The translations under genes and the position numbers were made by a program. Positions 25,542-33,684 of a stretch of 64,000 nucleotides of DNA are shown piece after piece. The first letter of the stretch is position 1. Every line of letters starts with the position of its first letter. A model generated the notes under the pieces. That model saw only the letters and a program-made list of their open reading frames with translations. It made no database searches and was not told the origin of the DNA. Origin of the DNA: a bacterium (GTDB lineage Bacteria > Electryoneota > B3-LCP); NCBI GenBank assembly GCA_026394195.1, contig JAPKYS010000010.1, forward strand, positions 94,262 through 158,261, read 5' to 3'.

Positions 25542-25792
25542 GGGTCGGGCTTCGTCCCGACCCGCTAATTTGGAGTGCGGAAGCTTGCTTCCGCCTTAAT
25601 GGGTATGCGGTGGCAGGCCACCGCATACCACCATTCCAGCGCGTTGCGTCGGGTCTTGCGCCGCAGGCGTGTGACCTGACGCTTTAACAATTGTCTGAAC
25701 CACGGATTACACGGATTACACGGATAAAAACAAGGGCGACCCACAGGGTCGCCCTCTTGTTGTTTGGGGAGGTCAGACATTCCTGTCTGACC
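25542..25792. repeat. Series of five different perfect hairpins
   Basis: In order: GGGTCGGG/CCCGACCC (25542-25563), GCGGAAGC/GCTTCCGC (25577-25594), GGTATGCGGTGG/CCACCGCATACC with a 4-nt loop (25602-25629), GGGCGACC/GGTCGCCC (25734-25754, followed by TCTTGTTGTTT) and GGTCAGACA/TGTCTGACC (25771-25792). The last two could terminate plus-strand transcripts. Between them lies CGGATTACA repeated in tandem. No gene is supported in 25335-25847; frames crossing it are by-products of the palindromes. Confidence 0.7.
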
Positions 25793-25847
25793 GTTTATAT
25801 CGCCGAGTATTGAGGACGGGCAAGAATGCCTATCCGCCCCACAAAGT

Positions 25848-27569
25848 CTACTTCAGCAATACCAGCTTCTGCACCTGGCTGCAGCTCCCGAATTCCAGCC
25901 GTGCCATGTAAATACCTGATGGCAATTCGGCGGCGTCGAAAGAAACCTGCTGCACACCGGCGTCACGATAGCCATCCACCAGGGTAGCCAATAAACGGCC
26001 CCCAATATCGTAGATGGACAGCTTGACACGAGCCGCAGCCGGCAGAGTGTAGCTGATAGTAGTTACCGGGTTGAATGGGTTCGGATAGGCGTTCAGCAGA
26101 GCCGGTGTTTCCGGAACCGTTGCATTTACGGCGTACTCCTCCAGAAAATTCCCTTCGCACTTCGATTCGGAAATCCAGGGACCACCATCATCCACCGTTG
26201 ACTTGGTGATGGTAAAGAAGCTGCTGTCCTGAATTATGTTGGGATAAGTTCCCACATAGGCTATGAAGTACAGCGTTCCAGACGGTATGGTTCTCGCTAT
26301 GTTCTGCGTGAGCACCCGGTAGGGATGCTGACCGCCATTCAACATGCGTTGAAGCGGACCCCCAACGTTGTAGTAGTTGTTGGCGGCGTCGCGCACCTTA
26401 TTCCAGAGATCCATTAACTGGGGACCCGGTAAAAGGTTGTGGATGTCGACATTATACTGGAATGAACCGCCTCCAGCTGGAATGACGATTGGTGGATGGA
26501 TGGGGGAGATATTGACGTCGAGAGTTGGGGGTTGCGGTGGCAACGCAGGTGTATAATGATATCCCATATCCACAACTCCCTGATCCTGCACGCCATCCGT
26601 GCGGGTGGAGCCGATGATCATTGGGAAAGCGGGATCGCCGGCATTCACGCAAGGACTCTGCGGAAGCGGTTGGCAAGGAGGTTGCTGAAGGTGGTAACCC
26701 TCGACGAAAAGGGGATCCACATCTATGTTGCCGGTACCGGGCCAGCCACCTTCTATACATGAATAGGAAACAATGGGATTTGAATCATGGAAAATATTGG
26801 GCTGATTTCCCCATACAATACAGTTCCTTACAACTCCGTTATTTACAATAACCCCCGAATTATTAGCTGATACATTTTGTGTGAACGTGGAATTTGTGAT
26901 TGTAGTTGCAGCACCGCCCCCACAGAAAATTGCCGCTCCGCTTGCCACGGAGTAGTTACCGACGAACAAGCAATTATTCACAGTCGCATTAGTGTTCTCT
27001 TCAAATCTAATTGCACCGCCAGCCCATGTACATTGGTTGTTGATAAATTCACTATTGCTGATGGATATGTCAGATTGCAGAACATACATCGCACCGCCAT
27101 TCGCGTACATGTCAGTCCGATTATTTCTAAACGATGTGTGGTTAAGGGTTATGTTTGAATATTCACAGAAAATGGCTCCTGCTCCGGTGTCGGGATCATT
27201 GCCCCGTGACCATTCAAACACGCAATAAGCCAATTGAGTATTATTGGAGGCTGAAAGGAGGACCAAATCATTCCAACCGACCAAAGTGTCCGGAGCAGTA
27301 AAGTGTATAGAATCCTGCATGGTTCCTACCGCATGTAACGTCGCCCCTGAATTCACGATAAACCTGTAATGCCCCTGGAAGATCACCTGCACGCCGGGTT
27401 GGATGGTCAGGGTTTGATCAATTGGGACGTTGATTTCACCTATCACGTTATAGGGGTTGTTCACTGCTGTCCAGGTTCCTGTGACCGGACCGGTAACATC
27501 GGTTGCATTGGCTATCATCGCCATGGCGCTTAACGCCACGAACAGTAAAACTAATTTCCACGTTTTCAT
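25848..27569 (-). CDS. Secreted right-handed beta-helix protein with C-terminal sorting domain
   Basis: A 573-residue protein. Signal peptide 1-22 (LVLLFVALSAMAMIANA), then a parallel beta-helix region (about 30-310) with the choice-of-anchor pattern GAIFCEYSNITLNHTSFRNN ... GGAMYVLQSDISISNSEF ... GGAIRFEENTNATVNNCLFVGN typical of pectate-lyase-like or polymorphic outer membrane folds, then a linker domain and an FCB sorting domain (YPNPFNPVTTISYTLP, last ~75 residues). Beta-helix proteins of this type bind or cleave polysaccharide or act as adhesins; no catalytic residues are evident. It is preceded by AAGGAGA and a consensus sigma-54 promoter. Confidence 0.92.
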   Translation of the reverse strand: MKTWKLVLLFVALSAMAMIANATDVTGPVTGTWTAVNNPYNVIGEINVPIDQTLTIQPGVQVIFQGHYRFIVNSGATLHAVGTMQDSIHFTAPDTLVGWNDLVLLSASNNTQLAYCVFEWSRGNDPDTGAGAIFCEYSNITLNHTSFRNNRTDMYANGGAMYVLQSDISISNSEFINNQCTWAGGAIRFEENTNATVNNCLFVGNYSVASGAAIFCGGGAATTITNSTFTQNVSANNSGVIVNNGVVRNCIVWGNQPNIFHDSNPIVSYSCIEGGWPGTGNIDVDPLFVEGYHLQQPPCQPLPQSPCVNAGDPAFPMIIGSTRTDGVQDQGVVDMGYHYTPALPPQPPTLDVNISPIHPPIVIPAGGGSFQYNVDIHNLLPGPQLMDLWNKVRDAANNYYNVGGPLQRMLNGGQHPYRVLTQNIARTIPSGTLYFIAYVGTYPNIIQDSSFFTITKSTVDDGGPWISESKCEGNFLEEYAVNATVPETPALLNAYPNPFNPVTTISYTLPAAARVKLSIYDIGGRLLATLVDGYRDAGVQQVSFDAAELPSGIYMARLEFGSCSQVQKLVLLK

Positions 27570-27625
27570 TGTCGTTCTCCTTTTTCTTGGGATTTCTAGT
27601 TGGGTTGATTAACAAAATTCCTCAA

Positions 27626-27642
27626 AGCAACCCCCGTGCCAA
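27626..27642 (-). promoter_or_regulatory. Sigma-54 (RpoN) promoter
   Basis: On the minus strand TTGGCACGGGGGTTGCT is a perfect match to TTGGCACG-N4-TTGCT with GG/GC at 10 bp. Transcription would begin near 27615, about 45 nt before the beta-helix gene ATG. Confidence 0.9.
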
Positions 27643-27681
27643 GAAAAAATCAAGGGGAAGGAGGTTTAATTCCTTCCCCTT

Positions 27682-27730
27682 TGTCGCAATTTCCCGACAG
27701 ATTATGGGGTGTTTTGTCGGGGAAAAACGA
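27682..27730. promoter_or_regulatory. Candidate response-regulator sites B and C
   Basis: TGTCGCAATTTCCCGACA (27682-27699) is an 18-nt TGTC/GACA palindrome 40 bp upstream of the -24 element. TGTCGGGGAAAAACGA (27715-27730) shares the half-site TGTCGGgAAA. Both resemble site A at 24603-24619. The remaining gap to 27949 holds a copy of a dispersed intergenic repeat (GTCATTCCGGA...TCCGGAATCC on the minus strand). Confidence 0.45.
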
Positions 27731-27949
27731 AAATGCCAATTATCTGATTCTGGACCCCATTGGGGCAAGCTAAGCCAGAATGACAATTGGCTTTTATAGT
27801 AGGAGTCGGGCGCCATGCCTGGTGTCATACCGACGAAAGCCGGTATCCAGGTTCTCTGGATTCCGGATCTCGCCCTGCGGGCGGTCCGGAATGACACGTA
27901 ATCTTTCTTTATCTTAAATAATCCGTGAAATCCGTGATTCGGACAAATC

Positions 27950-29323
27950 TTACGGCTTCTCTATCCTCAGGTCTTCCAACTTCTTGTAGAAATGCGTGCG
28001 GTTGATCCCTAATTCATCCGCGGTCTGGGCGACATTCCACTCATTCTTGGCTAATCGGGCAATGATGACCTTGCGCTGGAAATCCTGCGTCGCATCCCGC
28101 AGCGAGGGGAAATCGTCTGCATATTTGGCTCCTTGATTCTGCTGCAAGGCCAGGTTGACGTCATCGCCGGAAATGACGGCGGATTCGCTGAAAATGCAGA
28201 TATATTCGATGATGGACTTCAGTTGCCGAACATTGCCGGGCCAATCGCTAAGAGTGAGAGCTATCACTGCTTCTGCTGAAAATTCTTTTGCTGCCAGACC
28301 GTTGTCTTCCTGACAACGCCGCAGGAATTCTGCTGCCAATATAGGAATGTCCTCAGGCCGCTCTTTCAAAGGGGGGATTTCGATTTTCACGGTGGAAAGG
28401 CGATAATACAGGTCTTCGCGGAAGGTTCCTTGACTGACCATCGCTTGCAGGTCTTTATTGGTGGCTGAAATCATCCGGACGTCCACTTTGTAGGGTTGGT
28501 CCGATCCGATCGGGCTGATCTCCCCATCTTCCAGTACCCGCAGCAATTTCGCCTGAGCGGACGGATCCAGATCCCCGATCTCGTCTAAGAAAATGGTCCC
28601 GCCATCGGCTTGTGCGAATTTACCTGACTGGTCTTTAATCGCTCCGGTGAACGACCCCTTGCGGTGTCCAAACAGCTCGCTCTCGATCAATTCACGGGGG
28701 ATGGCGGCGCAGTTAATCTTGAGGTATTTTTGATGGGAGCGCAGGCTGGCCTGGTGCACGGCTCGAGCCACCAGTTCCTTCCCCGCTCCAGTAGGACCGA
28801 TGATCAAGACCTGACTTTGGGTGGGAGCGCATTTCATCAAGCGACGAATCACATTCTTGATCGCAGGGGATACTCCGATGATGCGAAACTGAGCCTTGAT
28901 CTGATCCTGAAGCAGGTTCCGCTGACGGCGCAATTCCACCAGGTCCAGAGCATTACGCAGCGGGATCATCAGCGAATTCAAGGAGACTGGCTTCTCCAGG
29001 AAATCGTAAGCGCCCTGCTTGATGGCTTCCACCGCCCGTTTGATCTTGCCTTCGCCAGTCAGCACAATCACCGGCAGTTCCGGGTGTATTTCCCGCAGTC
29101 CGGTTAAAATCTGCAGGAGATTAGTATCGTCAACGTCGGGCAATTTAAGATCCAACAGCACGAGATCGAAGGATTCCTTAGCCGCTTTGCGCAGAGCCTC
29201 CTGGCCGCGATAGACCGGGAAGACCTCCAGCCCGATCTGGCTCAGCTCGTCCTTCAGGAAGTTAGAGAAGTTCAGGTCGTCTTCGACTAAGAGTAGGCGC
29301 ATGCCTTGATATTTGCTATCCAT
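27950..29323 (-). CDS. NtrC-family sigma-54-dependent response regulator
   Basis: A 457-residue activator. The receiver domain (about 8-125) has the phosphoacceptor D58 (LLDLKLP). The AAA+ sigma-54 interaction domain has Walker A GPTGAGKE (176-183), the sigma-54 contact loop GSFTGA (223-228, usually GAFTGA) and Walker [13 protein letters not shown]. The FIS-type DNA-binding domain closes the protein ([21 protein letters not shown]). It overlaps the sensor kinase gene by 8 nt. It should bind upstream of sigma-54 promoters and open them by ATP hydrolysis; matching promoters lie on both sides within 4 kb. Confidence 0.95.
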   Translation of the reverse strand: MDSKYQGMRLLLVEDDLNFSNFLKDELSQIGLEVFPVYRGQEALRKAAKESFDLVLLDLKLPDVDDTNLLQILTGLREIHPELPVIVLTGEGKIKRAVEAIKQGAYDFLEKPVSLNSLMIPLRNALDLVELRRQRNLLQDQIKAQFRIIGVSPAIKNVIRRLMKCAPTQSQVLIIGPTGAGKELVARAVHQASLRSHQKYLKINCAAIPRELIESELFGHRKGSFTGAIKDQSGKFAQADGGTIFLDEIGDLDPSAQAKLLRVLEDGEISPIGSDQPYKVDVRMISATNKDLQAMVSQGTFREDLYYRLSTVKIEIPPLKERPEDIPILAAEFLRRCQEDNGLAAKEFSAEAVIALTLSDWPGNVRQLKSIIEYICIFSESAVISGDDVNLALQQNQGAKYADDFPSLRDATQDFQRKVIIARLAKNEWNVAQTADELGINRTHFYKKLEDLRIEKP

Positions 29324-30923
29324 GAGACTCCTCTTCCTGCTTTACCGCCGGTAAAATGATCGTAATTTTCGTGCCGATACCTTCGCGGGACTTGATATGG
29401 ATCTGACCGTGATGATCTTCGATGATGCGACGCACCACGAACAGGCCTAAACCTGTGCCTTCCGGAGATTTGCTGACATACGGTTGGAAGACCTTTTCGA
29501 TCATTTCCGGCGACATCCCTTTGCCGCTGTCTTCCACTTCAATAATTGCCTGATAAATCACTTGTTGATTTTCTGTGGATAGTTCTTCCGCTCCGAAGGT
29601 AGTCAGACCCAGAATACCTTTGCCATCCATCGCCTTGATTGCGTTGTCAAATAAATTTTCCAATACAACCTGCATCAGGGTCGGATCCATTTTGACCGAG
29701 AGATCGGGTTGGAAATCGGTGGTCAGGGTAATCTCTTCGGGGAGCCGTATCTTATAGCTTTGCAAGAAACGATCCAAAAACTCGGAAAGCGAGGTGAGAG
29801 AAAAAGTGGGTGCTTCAATTTTCAGGAATTGTAAAAAGGCGCGCGAAGAATCGATCAGCCGCTTGATTTCCCGGATGGCTCCATCCACATAATTATCCGC
29901 CCGCTTTTCCGCTTCCGGCGGTAATTTACTCTGGTACTCCTGTTGAATGCGTTCCAGGCACATCAAAATGGTGGACAGGGGTGTTTTAATCTGATGCGTC
30001 ATCCTTTGCGCCAGAAATACCCAGGAAGCAGTCTGTTTTGAATGATTATCATCGCTCGCTGGCTGTATTTGAAGGAGCGTCTTCTTCCAATAAAGAATGG
30101 ACAATCCGGCGCTGGTCAAGAGCAGCAAGATCGCTGCAGCCAGGAAGTAATTCCGCTGAGTTTTTACAGGTGATGGGATGTGCTTATAGGAGTTGGACTC
30201 GCCATCCGAAAGTTTCACCCATTTAGCTTTATGAATAGTACCGTGGTGCTGTCCGGCTGATTCATCGTAAATCTTGTCGCCTTTCCCTTCGTCAAAATGC
30301 CAGAGAGCGATGGTTTGGCGATTATTATCAAAGAAATCTTTCGGTATGAAATTATCTGTATAGCGGCAACACCTCGAAATCCGCACTTCATCGATCATTC
30401 CATTGAGGTTTCGATTCATATACGATCCATTTTGCCCTCCTATCGTCAGAGGTTGATGAACACTGACAACATGGGCTTCTTCCGGAATCTCATTCACCAG
30501 TTTACCATCTAAAAACAACCTGTGATATTTGCCGTCACAGGTCAGCGCCAGATGATACCACCGATCCAGAATCGGCGAAAAAGGAGCAGGACATCCATTT
30601 CCAATTATCCGCGTTGGCAATTGTTCAGAAAAAGGCTCATTAAGCCCTATCGCCCAGCCTCCATCTGTATTGTCGTGAAAAGCGGTAAGCGTAGATAAAA
30701 GTTTCGGTTGATCATTTTCATGCGGTCCATGCACCGTGAACCAGCATTCAATCGTGAAAGGACCCGGCAGGTCGAAATCCGGCGAATACGGCACAGTCAC
30801 ATAGGCGTCGCATTCCGGCCCGAAGGAAAGGCAGCAGGAAGCGGCGTGGGTCCTTACTACCGCCAGGAAAAAGATTAGAAGGGTTAGAAGAACCTTAGAT
30901 GGACTTCCCGGGATTTTGTTCAT
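29316..30923 (-). CDS. Sensor histidine kinase with extracytoplasmic LamG/concanavalin-like domain
   Basis: A 535-residue membrane kinase. Signal or first membrane segment about 8-27; extracytoplasmic jelly-roll lectin domain about 32-215 with the LamG_3 pattern (FTIECWFTV ... WYHLALTCDGKYHRLFLDG ... GMIDEVRISRCCRY ... IALWHFDEG); membrane helix 259-279; HisKA with H310 (MTHQIKTPLS); HATPase with ENLFDNAIKAM, DSGKGMSPE and GTGLGLFVVRR. PAS and HAMP domains are absent. The lectin-like domain suggests sensing of a polysaccharide or surface protein, which is inference. It is coupled to the NtrC-type regulator. Confidence 0.92.
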   Translation of the reverse strand: MNKIPGSPSKVLLTLLIFFLAVVRTHAASCCLSFGPECDAYVTVPYSPDFDLPGPFTIECWFTVHGPHENDQPKLLSTLTAFHDNTDGGWAIGLNEPFSEQLPTRIIGNGCPAPFSPILDRWYHLALTCDGKYHRLFLDGKLVNEIPEEAHVVSVHQPLTIGGQNGSYMNRNLNGMIDEVRISRCCRYTDNFIPKDFFDNNRQTIALWHFDEGKGDKIYDESAGQHHGTIHKAKWVKLSDGESNSYKHIPSPVKTQRNYFLAAAILLLLTSAGLSILYWKKTLLQIQPASDDNHSKQTASWVFLAQRMTHQIKTPLSTILMCLERIQQEYQSKLPPEAEKRADNYVDGAIREIKRLIDSSRAFLQFLKIEAPTFSLTSLSEFLDRFLQSYKIRLPEEITLTTDFQPDLSVKMDPTLMQVVLENLFDNAIKAMDGKGILGLTTFGAEELSTENQQVIYQAIIEVEDSGKGMSPEMIEKVFQPYVSKSPEGTGLGLFVVRRIIEDHHGQIHIKSREGIGTKITIILPAVKQEEESHG

Positions 30924-30993
30924 GTTGTCAAATTAAATTAACTTTTAGGTGATTTCAAGTTCTTTTTGCATCTCTTCACAACGACATGACCAT

Positions 30994-31009
30994 AGCAAAG
31001 GATATGCCA
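30994..31009 (-). promoter_or_regulatory. Sigma-54-like promoter before the sensor kinase
   Basis: On the minus strand TGGCATATCCTTTGCT keeps the invariant GG-N10-GC and differs from TGGCAC-N5-TTGCW at one base. It lies about 70 nt before the kinase ATG, suggesting the two-component genes are themselves sigma-54 controlled. Confidence 0.6.
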
Positions 31010-31026
31010 TTGACTTCACCCTCCCC

Positions 31027-31055
31027 TTGACTCGGACGCGAATTTGTGTTATCTT
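31027..31055 (+). promoter_or_regulatory. Sigma-70 promoter for metVF
   Basis: TTGACT (31027-31032), 17-bp spacer, TATCTT (31050-31055). Start of transcription near 31062, about 54 nt before the chosen GTG. A TTG at 31044 lies inside the promoter and cannot be the start codon. Confidence 0.7.
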
Positions 31056-31115
31056 TACTATCAAACTACATTCGCCCGGGAAATCTCGTATCACCGTGAA
31101 AACTCAGATACTCCC

Positions 31116-32753
31116 GTGATCATCACCGAGAAAAAACCGTTAGCTGAAATTCTGGAGAACCTGCAGGGATTCGATAAGGTCTTCCTGGTGGGTTGCGCCG
31201 ACTGCGCCGCGCTGGCTCAGACCGGCGGCGAAAAGGAGCTGGAATCCCTCAGCATCAAGCTGACTCAGGCAGGCAAGGAAGTCGTGGGGACGCTGCTGTC
31301 GGAAGGTCCCTGCCACAACCTGCGCATCCGCCAGGAGCTGCGCGGGCAGAACGGTGAAGTTGCTCAAGCGGACGCTATGGTGGTGCTCGCCTGCGGAGCC
31401 GGCGTACAAGCGGTCGCTGAACTCCAGCAGCAGCCGGTCTTCCCCGGCTTGAATTCGCTTTTCTTAGGCAATGTCAAGCGGTACGGCTGGTTCGAAGAGC
31501 GCTGTTCCACCTGCGGCGAGTGCATCATCGCCGACACCGGAGGCATCTGTCCGGTGACTCGCTGCGCCAAGGCGCTGGTCAACGGCCCCTGCGGAGGATC
31601 GAAGGACGGCATGTGCGAAGTCGGCGGCGGGCGCGAATGCGTCTGGGCGCTGATCATGACCAAGCTGACGGAGCAGGGTCGCACCCACTTGCTGGACAAA
31701 TACCAGACCATGAAGGACTACGAGCGCTCCATCAAGCCCGGTATCGTCGACCTGCGCATGGAAAACCAGGACGCGCGTTCGGAACGGCTGCTGACGGTCA
31801 TCTCCGACCGCGCCGAGAAGTACGGCAACAGCGAGTTCGGTCAGCGCAACTGGCAGATCAAGTTAGAAGACGTCAAACCGACGGGATTGACCCGCCTGCA
31901 GCAGGCTCTGGATAGCGGTCAGTTCGTACAGACCGCCGAAATCGTCCCTCCCAAGGGTGTAGACGTCGCCAAGGCGATGGAATATGCCAAGCTAATTGCG
32001 GATTACGTCGTTGCCGTTAACGTCAACGAAAACCCCGCCTCGGTGATGCGGCTGAATTCGCTTTCCTTAAGCCACCTTTTCACTACTTTGGGTGTCGAAC
32101 CCATCTTCCACATTACCACCCGGGAACGCAACCGGCTGGCTCTGCAGAGCGAGCTGTTGGGCGCGTACGTGCTGGGCATCCGCAACGTGCTGGTGCTGAC
32201 GGGCGATCACCAATCCATGGGAGATCACAAGGAAGCCAAGCCGGTCTACGACCTGGATTCGGTGCAATTATTGCGACTCTGCACCGAGATGATGGGCGGC
32301 AAAGACTTCAATGGGCACGATCTCGAAGGCAAACCCGAATACTACCTGGGTGCGGTCGTCAATCCGGGATCAGATCTGTTGGATCTGCAGATCATGAAGA
32401 TGCGCAAGAAGGCTCATGCCGGAGCACGGTATTTTTTCACTCAAGCGGTCTATGATCTGGACATTTTCGCCTCCTTCATGGATAAAATCAAAGACTTGGA
32501 CGTAAAGGTGATCGTGGGCATCATTCCTCTGAAGTCAGCCAAGATGGCACGCTTCATGAACCAGAACATCCCCGGCATCAACGTCCCGGAAAGACTGATC
32601 GAGCGTATGGAAAAAGCCGCCGACAGAACTGCGGAATCCATCGCCATCTGCCGCGACTTGATCGACGGCAGCCGCAGCCTCTGCAATGGCGTGCACGTCA
32701 TGCCTATCGGCTGGTATTCCATCGTCCCGCAGATCTTCGATAAGATTAATTGA
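31116..32753 (+). CDS. metVF: Fused MetV-MetF methylenetetrahydrofolate reductase
   Basis: About 545 residues from GTG 31116, where homology begins (VIITEKKPLAEILENLQGFDKVFLVGC is MetV-like). The N-terminal half is the zinc-binding MetV domain (VGCADCAAL ... CSTCGECIIADTGGICPVTRC ... NGPCGGSKDGMCEV). The C-terminal half is a MetF-type TIM barrel (TAEIVPPKG ... HITTRERN ... VLTGDH ... YFFTQAVYD). It should reduce methylene-THF to methyl-THF using FAD, with MetV shaping the electron-donor interface. In acetogens metV and metF are separate adjacent genes; here they are one polypeptide. Role: methyl supply for methionine or a Wood-Ljungdahl methyl branch. The ecfA-like gene overlaps its stop. Confidence 0.92.
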   Translation: MIITEKKPLAEILENLQGFDKVFLVGCADCAALAQTGGEKELESLSIKLTQAGKEVVGTLLSEGPCHNLRIRQELRGQNGEVAQADAMVVLACGAGVQAVAELQQQPVFPGLNSLFLGNVKRYGWFEERCSTCGECIIADTGGICPVTRCAKALVNGPCGGSKDGMCEVGGGRECVWALIMTKLTEQGRTHLLDKYQTMKDYERSIKPGIVDLRMENQDARSERLLTVISDRAEKYGNSEFGQRNWQIKLEDVKPTGLTRLQQALDSGQFVQTAEIVPPKGVDVAKAMEYAKLIADYVVAVNVNENPASVMRLNSLSLSHLFTTLGVEPIFHITTRERNRLALQSELLGAYVLGIRNVLVLTGDHQSMGDHKEAKPVYDLDSVQLLRLCTEMMGGKDFNGHDLEGKPEYYLGAVVNPGSDLLDLQIMKMRKKAHAGARYFFTQAVYDLDIFASFMDKIKDLDVKVIVGIIPLKSAKMARFMNQNIPGINVPERLIERMEKAADRTAESIAICRDLIDGSRSLCNGVHVMPIGWYSIVPQIFDKIN

Positions 32754-33565
32754 ATCAACCATTACATACCTCTATCTTGAACCCTTCAACCCTCGCCATC
32801 AGCGCAGAGAAGATCTCTTACGTTTATCCCGGTTTTGACCGGGCTGCGCTTATGGATCTGACTTTCGATCTCCGCACCGGAGCAACTCTGGCAATCCTGG
32901 GCGCCAACGGCAGTGGAAAATCCACGTTAGCGAAGTTAATTGCTGGGCTTCTACAGCCAAGTTCAGGATCATTGCAAGTCCTGGGGGAAGACATTGTTAC
33001 GCCGTCGGGAAGAGATGCGATTATCGGCCGGGTGGGAATCGTCTTTCAATCCCCCGATGAGCAGATGGTCGCAACGACAGTCGAACGTGAAATCGCCTTT
33101 GGACCGGAAAATTTGGGGATTCCATCGACCGAGATTCGCCGGCGAGTTGACGATCTGATGCAGCGCTTCGATTTAGCCCAGTACAAACTCCAGTCCCCTC
33201 ACCTTTTGTCCGGAGGCGAAAAACAGAAGGTTGCCCTGGCGGCAGTACTGGCGATGCAGCCGCAATTATTGATTCTCGACGAGGTAACGTCACTGCTCGA
33301 TCCTTTAGGGCGATCCGAGGTGCGCGCTTTGATCAGCCAACTGCGAACACAATGCACCATCATCCTGATCAGCCAGTTTCCCGATGAAGCGTTGCTCGCC
33401 GACCGTCTGATTCTGATGCGCCAGGGGAGCATCGTCAAAGATGCACCGCCTGCCGAGATTTTCCTGGCCGCCGACAGCCCGGAAAACTACGGTATCGATC
33501 TCCCGCTCTACTTTCGCCTCTTAAAGGCGGTTCGATGCGCGGATAACCCCGGAAAAAGTGGTTGA
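32750..33565 (+). CDS. ECF-type energy-coupling ABC transporter ATPase (EcfA/CbiO-like)
   Basis: A 271-residue ATPase with Walker A GANGSGKST (51-59), Q-loop VFQSPDEQMVATTVEREIAFG (the CbiO/EcfA hallmark), signature LSGGEKQKV and Walker B LLILDEVTSLLD. ECF ATPases power vitamin or metal uptake with EcfT and an S subunit, but neither is next to it; the transmembrane parts must be elsewhere. It starts at TTG overlapping the metVF stop, so it is likely co-transcribed with metVF. A link to a folate or cobalamin transporter is a guess. Confidence 0.85.
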   Translation: MNQPLHTSILNPSTLAISAEKISYVYPGFDRAALMDLTFDLRTGATLAILGANGSGKSTLAKLIAGLLQPSSGSLQVLGEDIVTPSGRDAIIGRVGIVFQSPDEQMVATTVEREIAFGPENLGIPSTEIRRRVDDLMQRFDLAQYKLQSPHLLSGGEKQKVALAAVLAMQPQLLILDEVTSLLDPLGRSEVRALISQLRTQCTIILISQFPDEALLADRLILMRQGSIVKDAPPAEIFLAADSPENYGIDLPLYFRLLKAVRCADNPGKSG

Positions 33566-33590
33566 CATCCGGCTGTAATTTGCTTATATT
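33562..33590 (+). promoter_or_regulatory. Strong sigma-70 promoter for ubiA-maf-rodZ-ispG
   Basis: TTGACA (33562-33567), 17-bp spacer, TATATT (33585-33590). The -35 overlaps the stop codon of the ATPase gene. Transcription near 33597 gives a leader of about 88 nt before the ubiA ATG. Confidence 0.8.
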
Positions 33591-33684
33591 TCGACCTGTG
33601 CAGGGAAGCATCGCACAGGTCTTTCATTTGGCGACCTGATTGATCGAATCTATCTCCGTTGATGGCACAAGAATCTACATCAGC

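Noticed and set aside
25218..25780. Three overlapping minus-strand frames of 71-132 codons
   Set aside because: They span the hairpin series and the 3' end of a real gene on the other strand.
31044..31115. TTG start of metVF at 31044
   Set aside because: It lies within the predicted -35/-10 interval, and MetV homology begins at the GTG at 31116.
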